Positions 1 to 9,638 of a stretch of 64,000 nucleotides of DNA are shown here, piece after piece. The notes under the pieces were generated by a model, which had not been told where the DNA came from, did no database searches, and saw only the letters and a list, made by a program, of their open reading frames with translations. A program made the translations under genes and the position numbers. The stretch lies in assembly GCA_026874595.1 (NCBI GenBank), contig CM049308.1, positions 44,213,327 to 44,277,326 of the forward strand, written 5' to 3'. Positions within the stretch are counted from its first letter, which is position 1; the number at the start of each line of letters is the position of its first letter. The DNA comes from Sipunculus nudus (taxonomy: Eukaryota > Annelida > Sipuncula > Golfingiida > Sipunculidae).

Positions 1-442
1 TGTTATTCTTTTTCCTGTTTTCCTGCCGTTTAATACCCCCATCATTGCCACTTGACAGAATTGTGAGCATTATAAGTCAAAAACTAATGGACAGATTTCT
101 TTCATATTATGCATATACATAGACATGGGTTAGGGGATGATGTATATGAAAATACGGGTCATGACCTTTCCTATGAGAGTGGCCTTGATCTTGAATATTG
201 CCATATATGGTTAAAATCACACAAAATCTTTAATATCTCAATAAGGGATGCATGGATTGGTCCAAAAATCAACTTGACCAAAGATCTTGGATAGTGTTGT
301 AATGTACCAGAAACTGGTAGCACCACCTGTTATTCTTTCTCTTGTTTTCTCGCCCTTTAATACCCCATCATTGCCACTTAACAGTACTGTGAGCATTATA
401 AGTCAAAAACTAATGGACAGATTTCTTTCATATTATGCATAT
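1..442 (+). repeat. Tandem core repeat G, about 1.35 units
   Basis: The text starting at 1 (TGTTATTCTTTTTCCTG) recurs at about 328 with few changes, and both units share the blocks TTTAATACCCC, AGTCAAAAACTAATGG and CATATTATGCATA. The unit is therefore about 327 bp. The boundary holds a decayed palindrome, GGTAGCACCACC, related to the GGTGGCGCCACC motif of families C, D and A-gamma. Pieces of the same unit recur at 51455-51498 and 55395-55520. It looks like the internal array of a larger interspersed element whose start lies left of the window. No coding potential was recognised. Confidence 0.6.
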
Positions 443-709
443 TACCGTAAAATCTCCACTTAAAACCGCAGTTCCGATTAAAACCGCACCCAGACTTCGC
501 CGAAATTCCAGGTGAGACATCGCAAGGGGCTCAAATACTAAGAACCCCCCTTTAAAACCGCACCAACTATCGCTACGGAATGATTTGACAAAAGATACAA
601 TCAAGCTATCATCTAGAAATGAACACGTGTAGGTTGCGACTCGGCCATTCCTGTACACTTTTAATTTCCTTTGGCATTTTATTTAAACACATCATAACAC
701 TTTTTTGCA

Positions 710-889
710 GGGCCACTCAAGCATGAAGTTTGGGAAGACGTATGGGCTGATGAACCTCTGCCTGTTTATACAGATTTTATATTCCGTGTCGTATTCTTGT
801 TTGCTACCGATTTGTCATTATATTTTGAAAAAAAATATTCTGCTGATCCATTTCAAGTCACTGTATATTTTAATTCTAAAAATTTTTGA
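710..889 (+). other. Possible relic exon, low confidence
   Basis: After a pyrimidine tract and AG (701-710, TTTTTTGCAG), one frame stays open for about 59 codons to a TGA at 887-889. It is rich in acidic and aromatic residues (for example HEVWEDVWADEPLPVYTDF). It has no in-frame ATG, so it would be an internal or last exon rather than a complete gene. It sits inside the TIR transposon and could be a remnant of a transposase or captured host sequence. An open frame of this length is not rare by chance in AT-rich DNA, and I do not recognise the product. Confidence 0.12.
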
Positions 890-1079
890 TGAAAATTCCA
901 TTTTCTGGAATTACTCGGAAGATTCAAATCATTTTCATACCGGTTACTTCGGTATTATCGTCACATCGTACGCTGACATCGCTCCATGTCACAATTTGCT
1001 GGCGCATTTGAAAACATCGCTGGTCAACTTAACTAAATATCAAAGTAATTGAAGTTACCTTGTCGAGATATGCATGTAT

Positions 1080-1813
1080 AGGAAACATCACGCTTGATAA
1101 CGAGTGATTTTAAGGTAAAATTAAAGTGGCCAGTCGGGGTAAGCAAGTTTTTTTCCTGAAGAAAGTTTCCGTGTGGGGAGCCATTTTGTCAAGGCAGTGT
1201 TTTCAAGCTGGGACGAAATAGGTGGCTGTTCTGTTTACCACCCACCGCGTACAGCCGTTCAAAATATTCCTAGCAGCACATGGCGACACTCAAACTTGAT
1301 TTTAAAACGATCGTCTGCCATTGTGTGACTCTTTACGATGTCAGCTTTTTATTCATTTTACGTTTTAAACAAATAATCATTGCTAAATAATGCCGCAAAT
1401 GGGTTTAATGTAGGCTTTTATTTCATTTTGCTTGACCATGCCCACATAGGAAACATCACGCTTGATAACGAGTGATTTTAAGGTAAAATTAAAGTGGCCA
1501 GTCGGGGTAAGCAAGTTTTTTTCCTGAAGAAAGTTTCCGTGTGGGGAGCCATTTTGTCAAGGCAGTGTTTTCAAGCTGGGACGAAATAGGTGGCTGTTCT
1601 GTTTACCACCCACCGCGTACAGCCGTTCAAAATATTCCTAGCAGCACATGGCGACACTCAAACTTGATTTTAAAACGATCGTCTGCCATTGTGCGACTCT
1701 TTACGATGTCAGCTTTTTATTCATTTTACGTTTTAAACAAATAATCATTGCTAAATAATGCCGCAAATGGGTTTAATGTAGGCTTTTATTTCATTTTGCT
1801 TGACCATGCCCAA
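1080..1813 (+). repeat. Recent 368-bp tandem duplication
   Basis: Unit 1 starts at 1080 (AGGAAACATCACGCTTG) and unit 2 at 1448. I saw a single clear substitution between them (GTGTGACTC versus GTGCGACTC), so the duplication is young. It lies wholly within the TIR transposon at 443-2179 and roughly doubles its central part. A 67-codon frame exists in the second unit only and is interrupted in the first, which argues against coding. Confidence 0.9.
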
Positions 1814-2179
1814 CGAAGTGGGCCCCTGTGTGTTACAGCAGGATTGTTGTAAACGTATTATTTGGTGACAATTACCAAAATTTTATAACAAGTTATATAT
1901 CACACAAAAACTAATCAGCAATTTTTAATTTATAAATTACAAATAATCGTAAATAAAACTTTTACACACGGCTCCCATGCATGCGAGACTGCTGCTAAGA
2001 ATGGCCTTCGGAAGTTGCAATATTATCACCCACTCGCCGGCCCCAAAACGATGTCTGTCAGGAAGATATTCAGGAAACCCTTCTAGTATAAACCGCACAG
2101 TGCTTTCAGGAAATCAACCTGATTTCAAGATTTTCAATTTCTTGATTAAACCGCGGTTTTAAGTGGAGATTTTACGGTA

Positions 2180-2411
2180 TGCATATACATAGACATGGGT
2201 TAGGGGATGATGTATATTGAAACTGGGGTCATGACCTATTCTATGAGAGTGGTCTGATATTAATTGTTGCTGAAGATGGAGGACCTGTTCTTAAAGGAGG
2301 GGGGGGATTAATTGTCTGGGGATACTATGGCACCAGCAGTGAAAAGAAATATTTAGCTGTTATGCTAAATTTGGTCATATGAATTAGGTGTTGCATGATG
2401 TTGTATACCAT
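2180..2411 (+). repeat. Core repeat G, continued after the transposon
   Basis: The sequence resumes at GCATATACATAGACATGGG exactly where the unit interrupted at 442 left off, compared with the intact text at 110-240. The match fades after about 2255. A G-rich tract (2299-2306) and about 100 bp with no assignable repeat follow, up to the 5' end of the C element. Confidence 0.5.
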
Positions 2412-3916
2412 CATTAGCGAATCTGTGAGCTTATGTGATGGTGCAGCGTTGTCTGTCGTGCATTGTCTGTCGTGCGTCGTCTGTACCTTAACCATAGCTA
2501 TCTCAAAAACGGCAGGAGTTAGCATCACCAAATTTTTTGCAACTAATCAGTCATCCAAAAATCTATATCAGCTTTTGTTTATTTGTTTCTAACTGCATTT
2601 TCTTAGATTTTATAGGGAAAAAGCTAAAAAAGCTTTAAAAATCTTCTTCTCTGAAACTGTCCAGCCAAATTGTCCAATATTTCACAGAAATGATCCCTGG
2701 TACAATCACTCTCAAGTTTGTTTGAATGGTTCCAGTTCGGAGATTTTTGGCCGAGTTACAGGAGGTTGAACTTTGTTAATTGAGCAAAAAAGCATATTAA
2801 AATTTAAATCTCAGAAACGGCTGGAGCTATCATCGCCAAATTTTATGCCAATGTTGGTCACATAGGTCATATCTGAAATTGAGGTATTGGTGGCGCCACC
2901 TGCATCGGCCTTTTTTGTACGGGGTCATCAGTGCCTGTATCACACTGAGGGCTACAAAAAATTTCTTCTCTGAAATGATATATGGCCAAAATGTTTAATA
3001 TCGCACAGAAATGATCCTAGGGTAGTGCTTTCTGAAGTTTGTTCAAATGGTCTCTTTTCAGTGACTTGTGGCTAAGTTATGGGAAGCTGAATTTAGTCAT
3101 ATGCCATGACAGCCCATTTTAGCTCAGTGGCTACAAAGATCTTCTCAAAAACCAGTGGGCCAAATTCTTAAATCTCACACATTAATTATCCTCAGATGTT
3201 GATAATTCAAGTTTTTTCAAATGGTTTTGGTTTAGTGCTTTTTGGCTGAGTTACGGGAAGCTGAACTTAGCCAGTTTGCTGTATCTTCCTATATGAGTTA
3301 TAAACCGGCGAAATGTTTTTCGACTGATGCCACTGAAGCCAGTTTGTTAAATATTTTACAAGAATAATCCCTACAATAACTCTTATAATAATTGTCATTA
3401 ATGGTTCCACATGAATGATTTTTGGCTGAATTATGGAGATTGAATTGAGTCATTTTACCATATATGTTAGCTGTGTGATGCTGTTACATCTAGCCTGGCA
3501 CCAGTTTATCAGCATCTATTACATCATGCCTCTAGACATTGAGATTTCAGGTTATCTATGGAAAATATTGACAAGAATGTTTTTTAAAAGCTTTTAAAAA
3601 TGTAGATTTATGATATTAGATATCATCTGTACACTAACTCATAATTTCTCAGGAATAGCAGGAGCTACCATCCCCAAATTTTATGCAATTATCTGTCACA
3701 AAATAAATGTTGATGGATTCAGCTTATTTTTGCTATCTGTATTTACTTAGATTTTACAGGGAAAAAGCTGAAAAAAACTTTAAAAATCTTATTCTTCTAA
3801 ACGGTCAGAAATTTACAGAAATGATCCCAGAGGCGAGCCCTCTCAAGTTTGTTCAGCTGGTTTGTGTTTGATAAATTTTAGCAGAGATACATAACAGCCC
3901 TTAGCAAAAAACAAGC

Positions 3917-4517
3917 TTGCCGCGCACTGTTGCTGCAAACTTGCTGCAGCTTTGCAGCAACCTTGCAGCAAGGTCACAATTTGCCATGCAAATTAGTTTG
4001 CGGCAACCTTGCTGCAGGCTTGCTGCAACCAATGTTCCCGCAGCCCTTTTCCTGCAGCCTTCTCGCACACTTTCCCGCAGCCTTCTCGCACACTTCCTGC
4101 AGCCTTGCACACTTCCTGCAGCTTCTCGCTCACTTTCCCGCAGCCTTCTCGCACACTTTCCCGCAGCCTTCTCGCACACTTTCCCGCAGCCTTCTCGCAC
4201 ACTTCCTGCAGCCTTGCACACTTTCTGCAGCTTCTCGCACACTTTCCCGCAGCTTTGCAGCAACCTTGCAGCAAGGTCACAATTTGCCATGCAAATTAGT
4301 TTGCGGCAACCTTGCTGCAGGCTTGCTGCAACCAATGTTCCCGCAGCCCTTTTCCTGCAGCCTTCTCGCACACTTTCCCGCAGCCTTCTCGCACACTTTC
4401 CCGCAGCCTTCTTGCACACTTTCCCTCAGCCTTCTCGCACACTTCCTGCAGCCTTGCACACTTTCTGCAGCTTCTCGCACACTTTCCCGCAGCCTTCTCG
4501 CACACTTTCCCGCAGCA
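3917..4517 (+). repeat. 23-bp minisatellite with a 303-bp higher-order repeat
   Basis: The basic unit is close to GCAGCCTTCTCGCACACTTT plus CCC, 23 bp long. A larger block beginning CCTTGCAGCAAGGTCAC occurs at 3961 and again at 4264, giving a 303-bp higher-order period. Because 23 is not a multiple of three and the unit lacks stops, every frame on both strands stays open. That explains the overlapping 170-213 codon frames here without invoking a protein. Confidence 0.9.
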
Positions 4518-4529
4518 GGGGCCAATTAG

Positions 4530-5637
4530 ATAGCAGCCATGATATGTATAAACAATAGCACGTGGGCTCAGTTATTGTGTACAAGCAGACATGCCATGTC
4601 ATTAGTCAGTGACTGTCTCTGCTCCAAATATAAATGCAGGTACTCAACAGAACAAGCTCTCATGAAACTCCATTTAATTTGCACATACAATTAAACCTTA
4701 ATCCATAATGACTTTTAAATATAAACCAAACTTAATCAAGCTTTGTTAGAAATTACACCTTGATGAATATGAATCAGAGTACACACTACACATGCAGTCA
4801 CACGAATCCTGCATGAAGTTGTGTAGCTACATAGCTGAATAAAAGTTCTGGGTGAGTATATTGTCAGGCCAAGGACTGGAAACATGAACCACAAAGTGAC
4901 ATTGGGTTACTTCAATATTGTTAGGAATTTCCCGTTTACTTAGGGTGACATCTATAGACATAAGTCAAACAGAATTTAGCAAATCAACTTAAAATGAAGC
5001 TTAGCCTGAGAATTTTAAAGTTTGTGTGAAGATGAAAACAAAACCTTATTTAAAGTTACTGTTTCATATTCAAATCAATTAAACTCAAAATGCATTGGAG
5101 TTCAATAAATGCATGATATACACGTTAACCACAGAATTTTTTTCATGCTGCCTTTGATATATCTCCCTTCCAGCTTGAAAACATCTTTCAATCCCACCAT
5201 TAATCTTAGACTTAGTTTTTACTTTTCCACAAAATAAAATTTAATACTACACTTTCTGTGTATAAAATTACTTGAGGAAAAATCAATCTTATCAGTGCTC
5301 ATGGGCAGCCCTTTATCAATGCTTGCTGCGGCATCCCTTAGGGTACAAATATGTAGTTCAAACTTACTGGTGGTAGTAACATAACACCCTCTCTTTGTTC
5401 CTCCCATCAACTAATTGTATGTTCTAATTAATCCAATGGATCCTCTGAAGGTGCTGGATCTGTTGAATGTTACTCTTACTTGAGCTATTTGGCACAGATC
5501 TTCATATTTTTAGAAGAGCTAACAAAGCACTGTCTTTTACTAATTTTGCAAAAATGGCTGCCTTTCCCTCCAAAATCAGTTTAGCCTATCACAGCAGGGT
5601 AAGACAGGAAATAGTAAAGCAAATGAAACTGTAAAAG
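4530..5637. other. Interior of the TIR element, nothing recognised
   Basis: About 1.1 kb of AT-rich sequence lies between the two minisatellite blocks. I found no homology to families A-D, no long frame on either strand (the best is 63 codons on the minus strand) and no RNA-like structure. It appears only once in the window. Confidence 0.5.
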
Positions 5638-5890
5638 ACTGCGGCTAGCTGCAACCCTCCTGCAGCCTTCCTGCGCACAGCATCCAGTTAACTCTATGAG
5701 ACTGCGGCTAGCCGCAATCCTCCCGCAGCCTTCCTGCGCACAGCATCCAGTTAACTCTATGAGGCTGCGGCTAGCCGCAACCCTCCCCGGCCTTCCTGCA
5801 CACAGTATTAAAATACTCTATAGGACTGCAGCTAGCCGCAACCCTCCCGCAACCTTCCAGCACACAATTCAGATTTGCTGCACACTTTCC
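5638..5890 (+). repeat. 63-bp minisatellite, about 4 units
   Basis: Units begin near GCGGCTAGC at 5641, 5704 and 5767, with a shorter variant at 5828. Each contains CTGCAGCC or CCGCAGCC and, in the first two, the phrase CCAGTTAACTCTATGAG. A period of 63 bp is 21 codons, so a frame (5696-6055) reads through as a repeated peptide. I treat that as arithmetic rather than coding. The block is the right-hand subterminal array of the TIR element. Confidence 0.85.
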
Positions 5891-6162
5891 TGCAGCCTTT
5901 GCCAGGCAGCGGGAAGCATGCAACTAGCCGCAGCCTTCCTGCACACTCTTCTTGCAGCCTATTTTGGTTTCTGCTGCTTTGCAGCACGGTTGCAGCAAAG
6001 CAGCGGCAAACTTTTCATTTTGCTAAGGGAGGCCAAGATTGTGTATGTTTCTTGAATAGGTTGAGAAACTGCCAACTGTTTCAGATTTGGCAACAGATCT
6101 AGAGTTCATTCAGTGCAGCCAAATATAGGTCAACAGTTCAATCAGTGCAGCCAAGCACAAGG

Positions 6163-6272
6163 CATGTGATCACCTCATGGGTGTCATGTGAGCACCTCAT
6201 GGGCAGCATGTGATCATCTCATGGGTAGCATGTGATCATCTCATGGGTATCATGTAATCACCACATGGGTGT
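6163..6272 (+). repeat. 22-bp minisatellite with TGATCA, 5 units
   Basis: Units start at CATG positions 6163, 6185, 6207, 6229 and 6251. Each resembles CATGTGATCACCTCATGGGT plus two bases. The same array occurs in the homologous place of C copy 2 (28363-28428, three units), so it belongs to family C and varies in copy number. It lies just before the segment of repeated GTTCACTCAGTGCAG phrases that runs to about 6510. Confidence 0.85.
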
Positions 6273-6988
6273 CATGCCCCTCAGGGCTGCATATGGAGCC
6301 AATCTGTGAGCTTATGCAATTGTGTGGCTACTATTTCAGATTTGGCAACAGGCAAAAGGTCAGTCTGGATTTATTTATAGCTTTGGCAGACTGCCAACTG
6401 TGTCAGATTATGCAACAGGTCAGGAATTCACTCAGTGCAGCCAGGTACAGGTCAGAAGTTCACTCAGTCTACCCAGGTGCAGGTCAAGAGTTCACTCAGT
6501 GCAGTAGCCTGAGCCAGTAATTTGTCACAGTACACTCGGGGCAACAGCCTTTCTCACCTAAGCCTGGTCAGCCCCATGCATCAGACTCAAGGTAAGTTTG
6601 ATGTATTGGCCTGTTATTCTGACCTGTCTATGTGTCTTTAATGGCTTTCTCATTCACAAGACAGGTGTCGCCATCTGCAATGACTTTTGCAAAGTGTATG
6701 TGCCTGCTTAATTCTACGGAGGAATTTGATATATCAGCCTGAAATTGGGCATATTTATACATGTCAAATAGCTTTGTTGTATACAAGACTGGTGGTGCCA
6801 CCTACAATAATTTTTGTGTTGTGTGCACCCATGCGAGAATTTCAGCAGTGATGTTTGTGTATTGTTTCTTGTTCAGATGTTTAGTACTTGCATTGTTCAT
6901 ATATATGAAAAGTAGTGGTTCAGCATTGAAGCGTTATACCTGGTGTATATCCATATACCCAGGTTCGCATTAGGCCTGTAGACCTTGT

Positions 6989-7609
6989 TTAAAATTCAGA
7001 ATTATGATCGGTCACATGTGAACTGCTGCGCCCTCATTTTGGTTGACCTCCGACCTTTCCTCTCTGCCCAGCGTCCATTTGTGCGTCTGTTTCCACACAT
7101 AAACCCACATGTCTCGGGAACCGTTTGACCGGTAAGGCTAAAGATTTTGCACAAATGTAGCCCTTGGAAAGCTTGATAACATACACTAAAAATGGTCGCG
7201 CCACCTGCAACCATTTTTGCACAGCCTCCATCTGTTCATCTGACTTAGGATAAAATCACTCATATCTCAGCAGTGGTTTGACTTTTCCACCTGAAATTTT
7301 GCATGTGTATACATTCTGGACAGCTTTCTTGATTTTCTGACAGGTGGCGCCACCTACATTCACTTTTAAGCTGCAGACATCCAAGCTCATATCTCAGGAA
7401 CCGTTTGACCGATTGGGCCAAAATGTTGCATCTGTATAGATCTCACATAGCTCTTCATCATAGGCAAAAGTTTTGGCGCCACGAGCAACCACTTATGCAC
7501 AGCGTCCATCTGTTCATCTGCCTTGGGATAAAATCACTCATATCTCAGAAGTGGTTAGACTTATCCACTTGAAATTTTGCAGGTTTATACATCCTGGACA
7601 GATTCTCGA
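6989..7609 (+). mobile_element. Family D fragment, 5' end lost
   Basis: The text from GGTCACATGTGAACTGCTGCG onward matches the D interior at 11135 and 17905. It includes the blocks GACCTTTCCTCT, GTTTGACCGAT, GGTGGCGCCACCT (7345) and TTGGGATAAAATCACTC. The D 5' hairpin is missing; the fragment abuts the 3' end of C copy 1. It is interrupted at 7610 by A-beta, and only its 3' terminus reappears, at about 9513-9638. Confidence 0.7.
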
Positions 7610-8490
7610 TTTTTAGCTCAGCTGACTTTCAGTCATGCTGGGCTATAGCAATGGGTCTTTGTCCGGCATCCTTCCGTCTGTCTGTCCGGCCGGCCGGCCG
7701 TCCCGCCGGCCGGCCGTCCGTTAGCAGGGCACAAATCTGTACCTTCCATCTGTCATATATGGCTTACCTACCAATAAGGGAAGAAGCCTATTGATGTTGA
7801 GGTCAAAAAGTCAAAGGTCAAGGTCACAATATTTAATTGTTCTAAATGCTTGTGAGCATATTTCAAGTGTAACTGTTCAACCAAAACCTTCAGTCTTTCA
7901 CATATGCCACATCTATGCATCACTCAGTTTGACTCAAACTTCATATTTATGGGTCTTTTTGCTTGAATAAATAACTTATTGATTTCGGGGTCAGCTGGTC
8001 AGCAGGTTAAAAGTTGCAGGTCAAAGTTATTCACCCATTGGTTGCCAAGTAATTACACCAGATTTAAGTGGTCAGTAGTTACCCATCATTTAGAAAGAAT
8101 CCAGTTGATATATGGGCAAAAGGCCAAGGTCATAGGTCAGGGATGTTCACAATTACTTATTTTATAGACCATCTCTATTTTTCTTGTATATATATAACCA
8201 TCCGACTCCAGCTGGTACATCTCCCTGTATGGCTGTAATTGTGAGTGACACTGGTGACATATGACTCCCTTTTGTATCCGCCTATTAAGTGATAAGGCTC
8301 AGTGATAGATACCTCGTTACTTCATAACAAAAACACTGTTGTCAGAATGCTTCAGCCAGGCATTAAGACTATGAGAGTATAGTATTAAGGTTTAGCTACT
8401 GATTTATAAGATGATGGGAACATTTTGCAGTTTATTTTTATGGAATCCTAGCAATAAACTTAGTTTCCTAGATATCAGAATATTTTAATA
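7610..8490 (+). mobile_element. Family A-beta element, 3' truncated
   Basis: It begins TTTTTAGCTCAGCTGACTTT within D text. A GTCY/GGCC-rich tract follows (7665-7722, with repeated CCGGCCGG), then the A-beta blocks AAAGGTCAAGGTCACAATA, GGTTGCCAAGTAATTACACC and CTGGTACATCTCCCTG, seen again near 16000, 31740 and 52800-53240. The match stops at 8490, where an insertion starts with TACCGTAAAATC. The A 3' terminus is absent. Confidence 0.75.
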
Positions 8491-9512
8491 TACCGTAAAA
8501 TCTGTGAAATTTCGAACAAAAAAAAATAATTAAATTTGTGGAAGTCCGAAATTTAACAGTCGATTTCAGCAGTTTTAAAATTATGGTCTTGACAAGTTAA
8601 GATGCCTTGTCGGTAGTGGGCGATAATAGGAGCCTCAAGTATTCACTCGCCGATTTTTCATTCATCCGTGTGAACCATGAAGTTTCATGAATAAAAACAT
8701 TATTTTCTTTACTTGTGTTGTTTATTTTATATTAAATCAGTTTGGAAAAGGAATCTGAAAAGTATATCTGAAGGATTTAATCCTGTCATGAGGCTCAACA
8801 CCCGTACATGCTTGCGTGACATCCGGGGCTTTGCCCGGAGGGAACGTTTTTCAGGTGGCTTACGCATGGAAATCCCCACTAATGGTGCACAAAAAGTTAG
8901 AGGTCTTTAGATCATTTGAAGAGTTAATCGATGCTGATTATCCAATATCGAATATCCAACCTCCGTTAAACTTCATGAACGTCTGCCAGCGCTTTGATGT
9001 ACCGTTTGATCTCGTGTGACTTGTTTGTTGGGTGATACGGAGCCCGGGAACTCGAAACTGAGTCGTTCTGGTGTGACATTTTAAATGTTTTAGTGGAAAT
9101 TAGCATTAATTTTCAAACTGATTAACATTGGCATTACATACACCGTAACGCCGAGCTTGCTTGAAAGAGACAAATTTGAACCTGGCTTACACACGGAAAT
9201 CCCCATTTACGGTGCACGTTAAGCTAGTGGTCTTGAGATCATTTACGGAGTTAATCCTGATTATCCAATTTCCAACCACCGTCAAACTTCATGGATGTCT
9301 GTCAGTTATTCACGGCGTGTCGCTCGCATCCTGGACAATTAAGCAACTCACATTTGAGATATTTTAAGTTTTTTTTATTGTAGCTGAAACAAAAATCTTA
9401 GTTTTCAGTCAAATTACATTCTACATGATGTAGATATAATTCATATTAATTATCAATAGCATGGCAATCACATCGATGGGACCGGTTGGCTTGTTCAAAA
9501 CCAGATAACAGT
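8491..9512. mobile_element. Unclassified insertion starting TACCGTAAAATCTG
   Basis: The sequence breaks out of A-beta at 8491 with TACCGTAAAATCT, the same 13 bases that open the transposon at 443, and then diverges. Inside, a segment at about 8853-8960 is repeated with divergence at about 9181-9280 (blocks GGAAATCCCC, GGTGCAC, GAGTTAATC; offset about 327 bp). Peptides read from the two copies are less alike than the DNA, which argues against coding. No matching right terminus was found, so the element is probably truncated. Confidence 0.4.
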
Positions 9513-9638
9513 GTGCATGCTAATATGCAACACACCTCACTCTATTCCCCTTGCCACTTAATCCATGCCTCACTTCACCCGTCCCACACTGATTTCTGCG
9601 GATACACATAGTCGCTTGTCGACTACCCATATTCTAGT
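9513..9638 (+). mobile_element. Family D 3' terminus (fragment)
   Basis: It contains CTAATATGCAACACACCTCAC, CCACTTAATCCATGCCTCAC, GCGGATACA, the hairpin arms GTAGTCG-like and CGACTAC, and the end ATTCTAG plus T at 9638. All belong to the D 3' end. It is probably the far end of the D piece at 6989-7609. Confidence 0.75.

Larger units (their letters stand above)
443..2179. mobile_element. Non-autonomous TIR DNA transposon (1.7 kb)
   Basis: The left end TACCGTAAAATCTCC at 443 and the right end GGAGATTTTACGGTA finishing at 2179 form a perfect inverted repeat of about 27 bp that ends in AAAACCGC. The flanks repeat TGCATAT (left 436-442, right 2180-2186). The intact relative at 106-125 has this sequence once, so the target duplication is 7 to 9 bp; the terminal TA makes the exact length ambiguous. 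No transposase frame is visible. The interior carries a 368-bp tandem duplication. A 7-9 bp duplication suggests a hAT- or Mutator-type superfamily, but the terminal sequence does not settle it. Confidence 0.75.
3897..6029. mobile_element. TIR element with GC-rich subterminal arrays
   Basis: The left end CCCTTAGCAAAA (about 3898) and the right end TTTTGCTAAGGG (ending about 6028) are inverted copies. The similarity continues inward as AAGCTTGCCGC on the left and AAGTTTGCCGC on the right-arm reverse complement. Both arms are loaded with GCAGC/TTGCAGCA motifs arranged as minisatellites. The centre (about 4530-5637) is AT-rich with no gene. No clean target duplication is visible; the flanking C sequence seems to have lost bases at the junction. 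The terminal CCCTT recalls piggyBac, but the required TTAA is absent, so the superfamily is unassigned. Confidence 0.6.
2412..6988 (+). mobile_element. Family C element, copy 1 (split)
   Basis: The 5' end reads TTAGCGAATCTGTGAGCTTATG, a diverged form of the C terminus TTAGCGAACCTGTGAGC. It is followed by short GTCGT-type repeats and by core text such as CAGAAATGATCC and TATTGGTGGCGCCACCTGC (2885). The 3' end at 6963-6988 carries CAGGTTCGC, the reverse complement of the 5' GCGAACCTG, then AGGCCTGTAG and ACCTTG. The element is interrupted by a TIR transposon (3897-6029). No reading frame is conserved between C copies. It abuts D-type sequence at 6989. Confidence 0.6.

Noticed and set aside
705-1052. 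115-codon ATG frame as a gene
   Set aside because: Its composition is low-complexity hydrophobic and AT-driven, with no recognised domain. A different frame of the same stretch looks more protein-like, and neither is conserved elsewhere in the window.
3959-4517. CRISPR-like regular repeats
   Set aside because: Units are directly adjacent with no unique spacers, and the context is clearly animal repeat DNA.
3917-4558. Long overlapping open frames on both strands (up to 213 codons)
   Set aside because: They are produced by a stop-free 23-bp minisatellite read in all frames. The period is not a multiple of three, there is no conserved start, and the composition is trivial.
5696-6055. 119-codon frame with a repeated peptide
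   Set aside because: The 63-bp minisatellite happens to be divisible by three. The same DNA is a subterminal array of a TIR element.
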